Part shown: positions 53,008-62,642 of the stretch, piece by piece
Layout: each line of letters begins with the position of its first letter
How positions within the stretch are numbered: position 1 is the first letter of the stretch
From: Lysinibacillus halotolerans
GTDB lineage: Bacteria; Bacillota; Bacilli; Bacillales_A; Planococcaceae
Direction: 5' to 3'
Assembly: GCF_003711845.1 (NCBI RefSeq)
Contig: NZ_RHLQ01000005.1
Span: 36,049-100,048 of the forward strand
Length of the DNA stretch: 64,000 nucleotides
Notes under the pieces: model-generated
What the model was told of the DNA's origin: nothing
Seen by the model: the letters and a program-made list of their open reading frames with translations, nothing else
Databases searched by the model: none
Program-made: the position numbers and the translations under genes

Positions 53008-53631
53008 GTGTTAAAGGAACTAAAAGTTGCGGTTCAAGAGATTTATGACCAATTTGATGCTAGTCATGATTTTCAGCATATCGAGCGGGTTTTACAAAAT
53101 GCCGAGGCAATCCTTGCAACGGAGCCTGATGCTGATGGGGAGATTGTTCGAATTGCCGTCTTATTACATGACGTGAGTGATAAAAAATATAGCGATAGTA
53201 AAGAAAATGAAGAAAAACTTTTAAACCTTTTAAATCTGTCTGAAGAAAAGAAACAACATATAAAAGATATTATTGAAAGTGTTTCGTTTAATGGTGGAAA
53301 TGAAGTAGAAGCAAAGACAATTGAAGCAAAAATTGTGAGAGATGCGGACCGTTTAGATGCCATAGGAGCAGTAGGTATTGCACGTACGTTTGCCTATGGT
53401 GGAGCAAAGGGGCGGAAATTATATGACGACGCAGAAGAAGTGAGGGTGCAAATGACGGAAGAGGAATACCATTCTAAAAATACGGCTTCCGTAACCCATT
53501 TCTATGAAAAACTATTACTTCTAAAAGACTTAATGACAACGGAGAAAGGGAAGCAAATGGCACAGGATCGCCATGCCTTTATGGAAGGATTTTTAGAACA
53601 GTTGAAGAAGGAAAGGGCAGGAAAAGCTTAA
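53008..53631 (+). CDS. ypgQ: HD-domain phosphohydrolase (YpgQ/YedJ-like)
   Basis: 207 residues from GTG 53008, chosen because GAGGAG abuts the in-frame ATG 52999 and is nine bases from the GTG. Metal ligands of the HD fold: His in SHDFQHIERV, HD in VLLHDVSD, and Asp in VRDADRLDAIGAVGIART. It resembles B. subtilis YpgQ, a Mn-dependent nucleotide pyrophosphohydrolase/phosphohydrolase. In B. subtilis ypgQ neighbours ypgR; here ypgR lies about 6 kb away. Confidence 0.86.
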   Translation: MLKELKVAVQEIYDQFDASHDFQHIERVLQNAEAILATEPDADGEIVRIAVLLHDVSDKKYSDSKENEEKLLNLLNLSEEKKQHIKDIIESVSFNGGNEVEAKTIEAKIVRDADRLDAIGAVGIARTFAYGGAKGRKLYDDAEEVRVQMTEEEYHSKNTASVTHFYEKLLLLKDLMTTEKGKQMAQDRHAFMEGFLEQLKKERAGKA

Positions 53632-53703
53632 TAGCAAACTTCTTCTATTATAAAAGTAGTTTTAAGTTTACAATTTTAAAATTACGAAGGAGAAATGGAT
53701 TCA

Positions 53704-54072
53704 ATGAGTGCTATGAATGCATTGGAGCAGTATATTACCGCAACAAATACCCATGATTTTGAAAATGTTAAACCATTACTACACCCTAAAGCTATTTATT
53801 GGTTCTCTGATAAAACTTGTACCACATTAGAAGAAATTCAACATTATTTTGAAGATGCATGGAATACAATAAAAGAAGAAAAATACGCTGCTTCCAATAT
53901 ACAATGGTTAGTAGTTGAGGAAAATACGGCAACATGTATTTACAATTTCAACTATGAAGGACAATTTAATGGAAGTTTTATAACTGGAAGTGGACGTGCG
54001 ACCAATGTGTTCGTAAAAGATCATGAGCAACATTGGAAGTTAGTTCATGAACATTTAAGTAGTATAAAATAA
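53704..54072 (+). CDS. SnoaL/NTF2-like protein
   Basis: 122 residues from ATG 53704 (the ATG nine bases earlier is only two bases from AAGGAG). The cone-shaped NTF2 fold is suggested by ALEQYITATNTHDFENVKPLL, HPKAIYWF, an aromatic-lined middle and the final beta strands GRATNVFVKDHEQHWKLVHEHLS, typical of DUF4440/SnoaL_3 proteins. Some relatives are small enzymes or binding proteins; the substrate is unknown. Possibly co-transcribed with the HD hydrolase 72 bp upstream. Confidence 0.8.
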   Translation: MSAMNALEQYITATNTHDFENVKPLLHPKAIYWFSDKTCTTLEEIQHYFEDAWNTIKEEKYAASNIQWLVVEENTATCIYNFNYEGQFNGSFITGSGRATNVFVKDHEQHWKLVHEHLSSIK

Positions 54073-54094
54073 ATTAAATTATATTCGGATTATG

Positions 54095-54129
54095 AAAAAT
54101 GCTGATGGAGATTTCCATCAGCATTTTTT
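54095..54129 (+). terminator. Terminator after the NTF2-like gene
   Basis: Perfect stem AAAAATGCTGATGG/CCATCAGCATTTTT with a 6-nt loop and six T. Confidence 0.93.
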
Positions 54130-54268
54130 GATGCAATTGATAATGAAGCTTTTCGGAATCAATTTTTATAAAAATCTATTAAAAATAATGATAATACTAT
54201 TATAGTCAACATAGACTTTAGATAGTGCCATGATGGAAACAGAAACTATTTAGATGGGAGAGAATAAT

Positions 54269-55762
54269 ATGTCAACAGTAGTTCAGTTAAATTCAAAGGC
54301 TGCACAGTTTATTTCGAAGCCGTTAAAAATGTTCATTGGTGGGGAATGGATAGAGGCACAGTCAGGGAAAAGAATAGAAGTGCGAAATCCGGCAGATGGT
54401 TCCTTAATCACAACTGTTCCAGAGGCGGATAAACAAGATGTTGACTTAGCAGTTGCTGCTGCTAGAAAGGCATTTGAAACAGGTCCATGGCCTGCAACGA
54501 AGCCAAATGAACGGGCAAAGCTTCTTTTAAAGTTAGCCGATTTGATTGAAGAAAATGGAGAAGAAATGGCTCATTTAGATACATTGGATTATGGTCAACC
54601 ATTATCAACGACGTTAAATTTTGCTAGAGCAGCAGCGGATAATTTCCGTTACTATGCAGGATGGACGACCCGTTTAAATGGTGAAACGATACCATCAAGT
54701 CAACCGGGTAATATATTCAACTATACACGTCGTGAACCGTTAGGGGTATGTGGTGCAATAGTACCATGGAACGCTCCATTTATGAATGCGATGATGAAAT
54801 TATCAGCTCCTTTAGCTGTAGGGAATACAGTTGTCATTAAACCATCTGAAGAAACACCGCTCAGTTTATTAAGGGTAGGGGAATTAATTCAAGAGGCAGG
54901 CTTCCCTAATGGTGTTGTGAATATCGTAACAGGTTATGGTCCAACGGCAGGAGAAGCAATTGCCACACATCTTGATGTAGATAAAGTTGCGTTTACAGGC
55001 TCTACTGCAGTAGGTAAAAAAATACTTCAAAATAGTGCGACGAACATTAAAAAAGTTACTCTGGAATTAGGTGGCAAATCTGCTCATATCATTTTTGCAG
55101 ATGCAGATTATGAATTAGCTTTACAAAATGCTGCTAATGCAGTGTTCTGGAATACTGGACAAGTATGTTTTGCAGGTTCGCGACTATTTATTGAAGATAA
55201 AATTTATGATAAGTTTTTAACCGATTTAGCAGATTACTCTAAGAAATACAAAGTAGGAAATGGTTTTGATCCAACAACTGTCATTGGACCTGTTATTTCA
55301 GCGAAACAAAAAGAACGGGTTTTAAATTATATTGATATTGGCCAACAAGAAGGGGCTGAACTAATTGTTGGTGGGGAAGTTAAAGAAGGCGCGTTAGCCA
55401 AAGGTCACTTTGTACGTCCAACTGTGTTGGCAAATGTCAATAATACAATGACTGTTGCACGGGAAGAAATTTTCGGTCCGGTCGTATCAGGAATTCCATT
55501 TAAAGATACGGAGGAAGTAATCCATTTAGCAAATGATACAGACTATGGATTAGGTGGGGGGATATGTACGACAAACTTAAGTAAGGCGCATAAAGTAGCC
55601 CACGCTCTGAAAACGGGAAATGTTTGGATTAATACGTACAACATTACAGAGCCAGGTTCACCATTTGGCGGATATAAACAAAGTGGATTAGGTCGAGAGA
55701 ATGGTTTTGCCTCTATTGATGCCTATACAGAAATTAAAAACATTTGGGTGAATATCGATTAA
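54269..55762 (+). CDS. NAD(P)-dependent aldehyde dehydrogenase
   Basis: 497 residues from ATG 54269; the earlier ATG 54254 overlaps the GGGAGAG ribosome binding site. Class 1/2 ALDH: PWNAPFMNAMMKLSAPLAVGN, nucleotide loop FTGSTAVGKKI, catalytic Glu (about 266) in TLELGGKSAH, catalytic Cys (about 300) in GQVCFAGSR, and a C-terminal SPFGGYKQSGLGRE. It resembles betaine/phenylacetaldehyde-type enzymes, but the substrate cannot be fixed. Stand-alone gene with no choline or alcohol dehydrogenase beside it. Confidence 0.93.
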   Translation: MSTVVQLNSKAAQFISKPLKMFIGGEWIEAQSGKRIEVRNPADGSLITTVPEADKQDVDLAVAAARKAFETGPWPATKPNERAKLLLKLADLIEENGEEMAHLDTLDYGQPLSTTLNFARAAADNFRYYAGWTTRLNGETIPSSQPGNIFNYTRREPLGVCGAIVPWNAPFMNAMMKLSAPLAVGNTVVIKPSEETPLSLLRVGELIQEAGFPNGVVNIVTGYGPTAGEAIATHLDVDKVAFTGSTAVGKKILQNSATNIKKVTLELGGKSAHIIFADADYELALQNAANAVFWNTGQVCFAGSRLFIEDKIYDKFLTDLADYSKKYKVGNGFDPTTVIGPVISAKQKERVLNYIDIGQQEGAELIVGGEVKEGALAKGHFVRPTVLANVNNTMTVAREEIFGPVVSGIPFKDTEEVIHLANDTDYGLGGGICTTNLSKAHKVAHALKTGNVWINTYNITEPGSPFGGYKQSGLGRENGFASIDAYTEIKNIWVNID

Positions 55763-55820
55763 TTAAAAGAAATAAACTTTTAGCGGCAAATAGTAAATAG
55801 GGGACTATTTGTAGATAAAT

Positions 55821-55855
55821 AAAAATAGCCTTCTAAATGATCATTTAGAAGGCTA
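55821..55855 (-). terminator. Terminator of the CwlO-like gene
   Basis: 30-bp perfect palindrome (TAGCCTTCTAAATGA and its complement, 55826-55855). The minus strand continues with five T. Confidence 0.9.
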
Positions 55856-55870
55856 ATAACTATATGTGAA

Positions 55871-57061
55871 TTAAACTCGTCCGAAACCTACTAAGTATGG
55901 TTTCCACCAAGCTGCGTTGATTGATTCGATTTTTACACCACGATTTTGAGCATTTAACATTTGGCCATTTCCTAAGTAAATTCCAACGTGGGCAATACCA
56001 GAACCATAGCTAAAGAATACTAAATCTCCTGCAGTAGCTTCACTTTGGCTAATGCGAGTTGTTGCTAAATATTGTGCTCCAGAAGATCTTGGTAAGCTAA
56101 TACCTGCTTGTTTGTATGACCAATAGATAAGACCTGAGCAATCAAATCCAGTAGATGGGCTGCTTCCGCCATATACATAAGACATACCGATGTATTTTTT
56201 CGCTTCAGCGATAGCTCCTGAAAGACCAGATGCAACTGGTTTAGAAGATTCTGTAGCTTTTTGTTTTGTTTCTGTTTTCGCTTTAGTCTCTGTCGTACTG
56301 TTCGTTCCTTGACTTTCAGTATTTGCAGAGTTTTGTGTTCCTTGACCTTGAGCATTTGCTACAAAGGAAGTGTTTTGTAATTGACGTAAAGCTAACGCTT
56401 CTTGTTCTGCTTGACGTTGTTCAGCTTCTAAACGTTCTTTTTCCTTTTGATCAGCGATCTCTAATTTTAATCGTAAAGATTCAGCTTTATTTTCAGCAAT
56501 AATTGTATCTAATTCAGCTTCTTGTTCTTGTAATTGTTGGAATTGAACGCGTTGTTGTTCTTCTACTTTTTTAAGTTCTTCTTTTTGATCAGCTAATTTT
56601 TTATTATCTGCTTCATGTTGAGCAATTAATTGTTGGTCAGCGTCTACAATTGTTTTAACAGAAGATACGCGGTCAACTAAATCTGCAATACTATCAGAAC
56701 TAAAAATTACTTCAATATACGTATCTAAAACGGAATCTTGGTTTTGATACGCTACTAAACGGTCAGAAATAATTGTTGAACGTTCTTCGATTCGTTTTTG
56801 TGTTTCTTCGATTGAAGCATTAATTTCTCCAATTTTTTTAGTTGTTGCATTAAATTCTTCCGATTTAACGGCTAAAGTTTTTTGTAAAGATGCAATTTGA
56901 TCATTTAATTGTTGTATTTTTTGATCAACACTAGCTTTTTCAGCTTCTAATTGTTGAACTGTTTCAGCATGAGCGTTGATTGATGTCATTGTGAAAGTAG
57001 ATCCGAATGTTATTAAAGCACTTAAAGTAAGCACTCCACCCATTTTCGAGTGAATTTTCAT
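55871..57061 (-). CDS. Secreted NlpC/P60 peptidoglycan DL-endopeptidase with coiled-coil (CwlO-like)
   Basis: 396 residues. A signal peptide ending in AHA (about 32), then two long coiled-coil segments (about 34-110 and 150-225, Gln/Glu/Lys-rich, PcsB/CwlO type), a Ser/Thr/Gln linker (about 235-280), and a C-terminal NlpC/P60 domain with Cys in TGFDCSGLIYW, His in HVGIYLG and a polar third residue near NAQNRG. This matches CwlO, whose activity is controlled by FtsEX through the coiled coils and which allows cell elongation. Minus-strand ATG with AAGGAG upstream. Confidence 0.93.
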   Translation of the reverse strand: MKIHSKMGGVLTLSALITFGSTFTMTSINAHAETVQQLEAEKASVDQKIQQLNDQIASLQKTLAVKSEEFNATTKKIGEINASIEETQKRIEERSTIISDRLVAYQNQDSVLDTYIEVIFSSDSIADLVDRVSSVKTIVDADQQLIAQHEADNKKLADQKEELKKVEEQQRVQFQQLQEQEAELDTIIAENKAESLRLKLEIADQKEKERLEAEQRQAEQEALALRQLQNTSFVANAQGQGTQNSANTESQGTNSTTETKAKTETKQKATESSKPVASGLSGAIAEAKKYIGMSYVYGGSSPSTGFDCSGLIYWSYKQAGISLPRSSGAQYLATTRISQSEATAGDLVFFSYGSGIAHVGIYLGNGQMLNAQNRGVKIESINAAWWKPYLVGFGRV

Positions 57062-57443
57062 TACTTCCAGCTCCTTTATCCATATTTAATTTTTATGAAA
57101 TGTACCTTTATTTTCTAATTTAATCTAGTTATAACTTTAACAATTAGCGTACTGTCACTCAAGGTCATTTATATTTCATTTACTTTTCTTTTGTGTAACT
57201 TGAATATTACGTTTGTTACATATTATTTAGAAATATTATAATTTCTCCATTTTATTTATACATATATAGGTAGTAGTTTTATAGTTCAACGTGTCATTGG
57301 GAAACCGTAAGCAATGCAATTCAATAGAAAATCCATTATAATGAAACAATAACTATATAGTCTAAAAGGTTGTCCTATAAAATTGCTTAATAAAATGGAA
57401 TTTTACAATATTCATTTGTAAAAAACAGAAGAGAAGGAATAAT
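57062..57443. other. Divergent promoter region between the CwlO-like gene and yfmR
   Basis: About 380 AT-rich bases. An inverted pair TGTAAC (57194-57199) and GTTACA (57215-57220) resembles WalR half-sites (TGTWAH), fitting a WalRK-regulated cell-wall hydrolase. The WalR consensus is a direct repeat, so this is tentative. ATTATAATG at 57336-57344 is a possible -10 for yfmR. Confidence 0.45.
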
Positions 57444-59339
57444 ATGAGTCATTTAATTGTATCGAATTTAACAAAAACAGTAGGCGATAAGACGTTATTT
57501 AAAAATATCGAATTTACCATTTATGAAGGGGAACGTGCCGGATTAATTGGAATTAATGGGACGGGAAAGTCAACACTTTTATCCATTCTCGCTGGTGAAC
57601 AAGAGGCAGATGTGATTGAACTAGACCATCCCAATAAGTATCGGATTGCCTATTTACCTCAAGAGCCCCAATTTCAAGAAGGGGAAACGGTATTACAAGC
57701 TGTATTCTCTGGTGATTCCCCTATTTTACAATTAAATAGAGAATATGAAGATACGGTCTCTTTACTATCTGAGAATCCTCAATCAGAAGAACTTCAAAAT
57801 AAGTTGTTCCGATTGCAACAGCAAATGGATAGTGAGAAAGCATGGGATGTTAATGCTCTAGCAAAACAAGCATTAACAAAACTTGGAATTGATATGTATG
57901 ACCAACAAGTTACAAAACTTTCTGGCGGTCAACAAAAACGTGTTGCATTAGCAAAAGTATTAATTGAACCGGCCGATTTATATTTATTAGATGAGCCGAC
58001 GAACCATTTAGATGTTCAATCGACGGAATGGTTACAAGAAATGGTGTTACGTCTTAAAGGAGCAGTCATTTTCATTACCCATGATCGTTACTTTTTAGAT
58101 GAAATTTCTACCCATATTTATGAATTGGCGAATCAAACATTGTTTCGCCATACGGGGAATTACGCAGATTTTTTAGAAGCCCGCGCTATTCGCGAGGAAA
58201 TGCATGCAGCAAGTCAAGAAAAATTACGAAACCGATATCGTTCCGAGTTAAAGTGGATTCGCCGGGGTGCTAAGGCTCGAACAACAAAACAAAAGGCGAG
58301 AATTCAACGCTTTGATGAATTGGATTCGAAAATTGAACGGGGATCAAATGATGCGAATTTAGAATTATCCCTTGCGACAACCCGCCTTGGGAAAAAAGTA
58401 ATCGAGGGTGAAAAATTATCAAAGGCTTTCGGTAATAAAATCATTTTAAAGGACTTTGATTTTTTATTACAATCAGGTGACCGTATCGGTATTATCGGTG
58501 CGAACGGATATGGGAAATCGACTTTGCTAAATATTTTAGCTGGAGAACTTGAACCAGATAGTGGAGAAGTAATTGTTGGTTCTACGGTTAAAAGAGTTCA
58601 TTTTAAACAAGTATTACCTAGCATGAATGAAAATCAACGAATGATTGAATATATTCGGGAAGCTTCCAATGACATAACAGATGCAGAAGGGGTAAGATAT
58701 TCTGCTGCTCAAATGCTTGAAAGATTTTTATTCCCACTACATACCCACGGTACACCAATTGGAAAATTATCTGGTGGGGAGCGAAAAAGACTTCATTTAT
58801 TACGCTTACTTATGGAACAACCAAATGTTTTACTACTTGACGAACCGACAAATGATTTAGATATTGAAACGTTAGGTGTGTTAGAAGATTTTATTGAACA
58901 TTTTCCAGGTGTTGTCATTACGATTTCCCATGACCGCTTTTTCCTTGACCGAATAGCTAAAAAACTTTGGGTTCTCAACGGCCAAGGGAATGTTGAAGTA
59001 AATCTTGACATCTATAGTGATTATTTGGAAAAACAAGCATTGGCACAAAAAGTAGAAGCAAAAGAGTTAAAAGAAGTGAAAGAGGAAAAGCCTAAGCAAC
59101 AAAAAGTCAAAAGTGAAAAGAAAAAACTTTCTTTTAAAGAGCAAAAGGAATGGGAAACTATTTCAGATGATATCGCTAAAGTGGAGGAACAAATCCTTCA
59201 GACAGAAGAGGATATTTCGAATGCTGGCGCTGACTATACAAAGTTGCAGCAACTTACAGAAGCAATTGATGAGTTAAATAAAGAATATGAACGTTTAATT
59301 GAAAGATGGACTTACTTAGACGACATAGTAAATGGATAG
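57444..59339 (+). CDS. yfmR: ABC-F ATPase YfmR (Uup-like)
   Basis: 631 residues with two ABC domains and no membrane part. Walker A GINGTGKS (36-43) and GANGYGKS (about 352-359), signatures LSGGQQKR and LSGGERKR, Walker B LLDEPTNHLD and LLDEPTNDLD, a basic interdomain linker (KWIRRGAKARTTKQKARIQRF) and a C-terminal charged coiled coil. Such ABC-F proteins act at the ribosomal E site; YfmR/Uup relieves stalling, including at polyproline, alongside EF-P. GAGAAGGAAT precedes the ATG. ypgR follows after 12 bp. Confidence 0.93.
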   Translation: MSHLIVSNLTKTVGDKTLFKNIEFTIYEGERAGLIGINGTGKSTLLSILAGEQEADVIELDHPNKYRIAYLPQEPQFQEGETVLQAVFSGDSPILQLNREYEDTVSLLSENPQSEELQNKLFRLQQQMDSEKAWDVNALAKQALTKLGIDMYDQQVTKLSGGQQKRVALAKVLIEPADLYLLDEPTNHLDVQSTEWLQEMVLRLKGAVIFITHDRYFLDEISTHIYELANQTLFRHTGNYADFLEARAIREEMHAASQEKLRNRYRSELKWIRRGAKARTTKQKARIQRFDELDSKIERGSNDANLELSLATTRLGKKVIEGEKLSKAFGNKIILKDFDFLLQSGDRIGIIGANGYGKSTLLNILAGELEPDSGEVIVGSTVKRVHFKQVLPSMNENQRMIEYIREASNDITDAEGVRYSAAQMLERFLFPLHTHGTPIGKLSGGERKRLHLLRLLMEQPNVLLLDEPTNDLDIETLGVLEDFIEHFPGVVITISHDRFFLDRIAKKLWVLNGQGNVEVNLDIYSDYLEKQALAQKVEAKELKEVKEEKPKQQKVKSEKKKLSFKEQKEWETISDDIAKVEEQILQTEEDISNAGADYTKLQQLTEAIDELNKEYERLIERWTYLDDIVNG

Positions 59340-59351
59340 GAGAGATCATAT

Positions 59352-60476
59352 ATGAAAATTGTAACAATTGAACCAACACCAAGCCCCAATTCAATGAAAG
59401 TTATTGTAGATGAAGAACTACCCTTTGGTAAAAGCTATAATTACACAAAAGAAAACGTTAGTGATGCTCCTGAAGCGATTCGTTCGATTTTAGCAATTGA
59501 AGGTGTAAAAGGTGTCTACCATGTAGCCGATTTTTTAGCGGTCGAACGTAACGCAAAATATAATTGGGAATCTATCTTATCTGGTGTCCGGGTAGCATTA
59601 GGTGAAAAAGGTGAAGCAACGCAACAAGAAGTGCAAGCTGCCGATCATTTTGGTGAAGTATTTGTCCATGTTCAAATGTTTAGAGGACTACCCCTTCAAG
59701 TAAAAGTGTTTGATTCTTCATCAGAACATCGAGTTTCTACCGGTGACCGATTTGTACAAGCGTTCCAATCGATTGAAGTAGATAAATTTGATGATAACTA
59801 TATTTTAGAAAGAAAATGGGTAGATTTCGGAGTACGTTACGGTGACAAAGAAGACATTGCTAATCAAATTGTAGAAGAAATTTATGCGACATATCCAGAA
59901 GAGCGTATTGCTCAAATTGTTGATGCCGCAAGTAAGAAAAATACCGTTACATTAGAACGGGAAAAAGTAACGTTGGAACAGTTTATCGCAGCTAGTGATT
60001 GGCAAAAACGTTATCAATTATTAGATCAAATGCCAGATCCGGAAGTAGAGGATTTACCCCTTCTAGAAAAAGCATTAGAAGATGACCAAATGTCCATTCG
60101 GCGGCTAGCAACGGTTTATCTAGGAATGATTGAAGATGTGGCGGTTGTACCATATTTAAGTCGTGCTTTAAAGGATAAAAGTTCTTCTGTTCGCCGTACA
60201 GCTGGGGATTGTATGAGTGATTTAGGCTTTTCTGAGTTTGAACCATTCATGATTGAAGCGTTAAAAGATCGAAACAAACTTGTACGTTGGCGCGCGGCCA
60301 TGTTTCTATTTGAAACAGGTACAGAACAATGTTTACCTGCACTGCATGAAGTCGAAAATGATCCGGAATTCGAAGTGAAACTCCAAGTGAAAATGGCCAT
60401 TGCGCGTATCGAGCAAGGGGAAGAAGCAAAAGGTTCTGTTTGGAAGCAAATGACAGAAAGAAATGTAACTGAATAA
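59352..60476 (+). CDS. ypgR: YpgR: Nfu-N domain plus HEAT-repeat protein
   Basis: 374 residues. The N-terminal ~90 residues are an Nfu_N domain (TIEPTPSPNSMKV, IEGVKGVYHVADFLAV), without the CxxC of NifU/Nfu scaffolds. The middle is unassigned, and about 225-360 are HEAT/PBS-lyase-like repeats (DQMSIRRLATVYLGMI, DKSSSVRRTAGDCMSDL, DRNKLVRWRAAMFLFE). It matches B. subtilis YpgR (about 377) in length and layout; function unknown. AGGAGAG precedes the ATG; in operon with yfmR. Confidence 0.88.
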   Translation: MKIVTIEPTPSPNSMKVIVDEELPFGKSYNYTKENVSDAPEAIRSILAIEGVKGVYHVADFLAVERNAKYNWESILSGVRVALGEKGEATQQEVQAADHFGEVFVHVQMFRGLPLQVKVFDSSSEHRVSTGDRFVQAFQSIEVDKFDDNYILERKWVDFGVRYGDKEDIANQIVEEIYATYPEERIAQIVDAASKKNTVTLEREKVTLEQFIAASDWQKRYQLLDQMPDPEVEDLPLLEKALEDDQMSIRRLATVYLGMIEDVAVVPYLSRALKDKSSSVRRTAGDCMSDLGFSEFEPFMIEALKDRNKLVRWRAAMFLFETGTEQCLPALHEVENDPEFEVKLQVKMAIARIEQGEEAKGSVWKQMTERNVTE

Positions 60477-60484
60477 TATGAAAG

Positions 60485-60515
60485 ACCGCTTGATGAATCC
60501 ATCAAGCGGTTTTTA
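60485..60515 (+). terminator. Terminator after ypgR
   Basis: Perfect 11-bp stem ACCGCTTGATG/CATCAAGCGGT, 4-nt loop, then five T. Confidence 0.95.
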
Positions 60516-60548
60516 AATGGTTAAATTAGATGCTATAAAACTATACCT

Positions 60549-61454
60549 TTACGAAGTACTTGCTTGTTTTTCTACAGAAGGATTTGTTTCGATTGTCGTT
60601 GTTGGTTTAAATATGATATATAAAATGCTTCCAAAAATTAATATAATCCCAAAGGTTTGTAATAAAGAAGGGATAAATGATAAAACGAGTACATCAAGTA
60701 AAATAGCCACTACAGGATCGACAAAGGTTAAGACCGATACGACCATTGTAGGTAAATTTCGTATACTATCAAAAAACAAATAATAAACAAAACCGGTGTG
60801 GATAATTCCTGTTCCGAGAATGTATAGCCAATTTGAAACGGTTAGCCCATTAAAAACTGTGAAATCACAGAGGGGCAGAAGCATAACAATTCCGACAGTT
60901 GTCTGAATGTATGTCATCGAATAGGCTGATAAATTGTGAATCGTTTTACTTGTAAGCATTGTAAGTGCATAACAAATAGCAGATAACAATGCCCAAACAA
61001 AGCCAGAATTCATCAATGAATTTATTGATTGGAAATTATCTATTCCAACTATCAAAATACTACCGATAAAGCAGACGACAGTCGCGAGTATAGCTTTTAC
61101 GGTCATCCGTTCCTTTAAAAATATTGTTCCAAGAATAAGGACTATTATTGGAGCTAAATTGTAAATAGAAATGGTTATAGAAATTGACATTTTGTTAAAT
61201 GCTTTAAATAAAAATACCCAGTTTAATACTAGAAATATCCCACAAAGACACGTTTGGAGTACTTCTCTTTTATTCCATTGTTCCGTTTTATGACCACCGG
61301 TAAAGTACCATAAAATACTTAAAAATAGTGTGGCACAAATACAACGGATGAAAACGAGTTCTACTGCTGGAATACCAGTATTAATCGTAAAAAAACCGAT
61401 AGAGCCAAAGATGGCCATGGCAATTGCCAGTTTAATGGCTGCACCTATATTCAT
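60549..61454 (-). CDS. EamA/DMT-superfamily transporter
   Basis: 301 residues from ATG 61454 (AGGGATT upstream; an in-frame TTG at 61478 is the longer alternative). Ten predicted membrane helices in two EamA repeats: IAMAIFGSIGFFTINTG, NLAPIIVLILGTIFLKE closing repeat 1, and SVLTFVDPVVAILLDVLVL in repeat 2, typical of RhaT/YdcZ-like metabolite exporters. The C-terminal tail is Ser/Thr-rich and cytosolic. Substrate unknown. Confidence 0.9.
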   Translation of the reverse strand: MNIGAAIKLAIAMAIFGSIGFFTINTGIPAVELVFIRCICATLFLSILWYFTGGHKTEQWNKREVLQTCLCGIFLVLNWVFLFKAFNKMSISITISIYNLAPIIVLILGTIFLKERMTVKAILATVVCFIGSILIVGIDNFQSINSLMNSGFVWALLSAICYALTMLTSKTIHNLSAYSMTYIQTTVGIVMLLPLCDFTVFNGLTVSNWLYILGTGIIHTGFVYYLFFDSIRNLPTMVVSVLTFVDPVVAILLDVLVLSFIPSLLQTFGIILIFGSILYIIFKPTTTIETNPSVEKQASTS

Positions 61455-61642
61455 TTTAATCCCTACTTTCACCCTCAATCATTAACCACTATAGCAAAAT
61501 ACCATAAAAAGACAATATAATTTCAAATTTTTTTGATTATTCTTTTAAAAAATAGAAAAGTCTATGGTTATAGGGGAAATGGTATAAAAATACTGGATGG
61601 TTGTAAGTGGCAAAGTTTTTGAGTGTAGAAATCTAGAGTGAA

Positions 61643-61690
61643 AATATTAAAAAGAGTAGGATTAAGTTTGCTTGTTGAAAACTTAATCCT
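61643..61690 (-). terminator. Terminator of the hypothetical gene 61719-62120
   Basis: Perfect 12-bp stem AGGATTAAGTTT/AAACTTAATCCT (61658-61669, 61679-61690). On the minus strand a T-rich run follows (plus-strand AAAATATTAAAAAGAG). Confidence 0.85.
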
Positions 61691-61718
61691 TTGCGTTACC
61701 TATGTAAGTTATTTTTTG

Positions 61719-62120
61719 TTATTGAATTGCCATGGTCTGGATAAAGTCATCACGGATTTTTTCGGATTGTTGTTCGCCATCCAAAAGAAGAACGCCGATT
61801 TGATAGTCCTTTTGATCATCTTCAACTACGTATTGTAGGTTGACTTCGGATAATTTACCTTCTACATCACAAGATCCTTTATATTCTACGACATGTTGAT
61901 TTCGTTGGGTTTTAAAATAAACCCATTTTCCTTCTTTACAATGATTAGAAAAAGCTTGGTCAAATGTTTGATTACTAGTTTCGTTAATCGTTTTTTCTTT
62001 AATGTACGTAATGTACTCATTATCGGTAATTTCTTCCTGCGGTCCGTAAAAATACCAAAAGATTGCGATGATGAGAATTGGTACGATCCATAAAATGGTA
62101 CGTTTCGAAACATTTTGCAA
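61719..62120 (-). CDS. Small membrane-anchored hypothetical protein
   Basis: 133 residues: a short basic N-terminus, one membrane helix (about 9-25, ILWIVPILIIAIFWYFYG), then an extracytoplasmic or cytoplasmic soluble domain with two cysteines (NHCKEGKW and GSCDVEGK) 35-40 residues apart that could form a disulphide. Several strands (EYKGSCDVEGKLSEVNLQYVV, YQIGVLLLDGE) suggest a small beta domain. GGGGG precedes the minus-strand ATG and a good terminator follows, so the gene is probably real. Family not identified. Confidence 0.68.
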   Translation of the reverse strand: MQNVSKRTILWIVPILIIAIFWYFYGPQEEITDNEYITYIKEKTINETSNQTFDQAFSNHCKEGKWVYFKTQRNQHVVEYKGSCDVEGKLSEVNLQYVVEDDQKDYQIGVLLLDGEQQSEKIRDDFIQTMAIQ

Positions 62121-62327
62121 AACTATCCCCCCCTATTGATGTAAAAATATTATAGCAATCTATGTATACTATTTCTATAAAATGTTGAAATCTTCTACTT
62201 CGAGCACTTAGTATATTATTTTGTATAAAATAAATTTAAGTTTTAAATAGTTATTTCGTTAAATGAAAGATTTTAAAAATATAGGATTCTACTTTATACT
62301 AATCATTAAGAAGGGGGTATTCTGTCA

Positions 62328-62642
62328 ATGACAAAAGCATTATTAATCGCAGAAAAACCGTCTCTTATGCGTGATATACAAAAAGTATATAAAAAGTTGC
62401 AGCTGCCTTTCGAAATCGACTTTGCATCCTTTGTCGGTCACGTAGTGGAATTGAAAGAACCTCATGAATATAAACCGGAATGGAAAAAGTGGGATTTAAA
62501 TGTTTTGCCAATGATACCAGAACGATATGAATTTCGCGTGAAAAAAACAGCTTATAAAGTATATAAAGAGATTGAACAATTATTAAAAACGAATCATTAT
62601 GACTTTATTATTAATGCATGCGATTGTGCTTTATCTCTATAA
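62328..62642 (+). pseudogene. Topoisomerase III-like gene truncated in the TOPRIM motif
   Basis: 104 residues. The start is that of a type IA topoisomerase TOPRIM domain: MTKALLIAEKPSLMRDIQK, FVGHVVELKEPHEYKPEWKKW and MIPERYEFRVKK, ending DFIINACD. In intact enzymes this is followed by (A/T)xREGE and about 600 more residues; here it changes to CALSL and stop. The break is thus in the catalytic acidic motif, and the fragment cannot be an active topoisomerase. AAGGGGGTA lies upstream of ATG. A deletion or insertion joined unrelated sequence at about 62625. Confidence 0.82.

Noticed and set aside
60517..60783. 88-codon plus-strand frame
   Set aside because: Antisense to the 3' end of the EamA transporter, beginning right after the ypgR terminator. 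No ribosome binding site.
61638..61838. 66-codon plus-strand frame
   Set aside because: Overlaps the terminator and 3' end of the minus-strand hypothetical gene, which has better start and stop signals.
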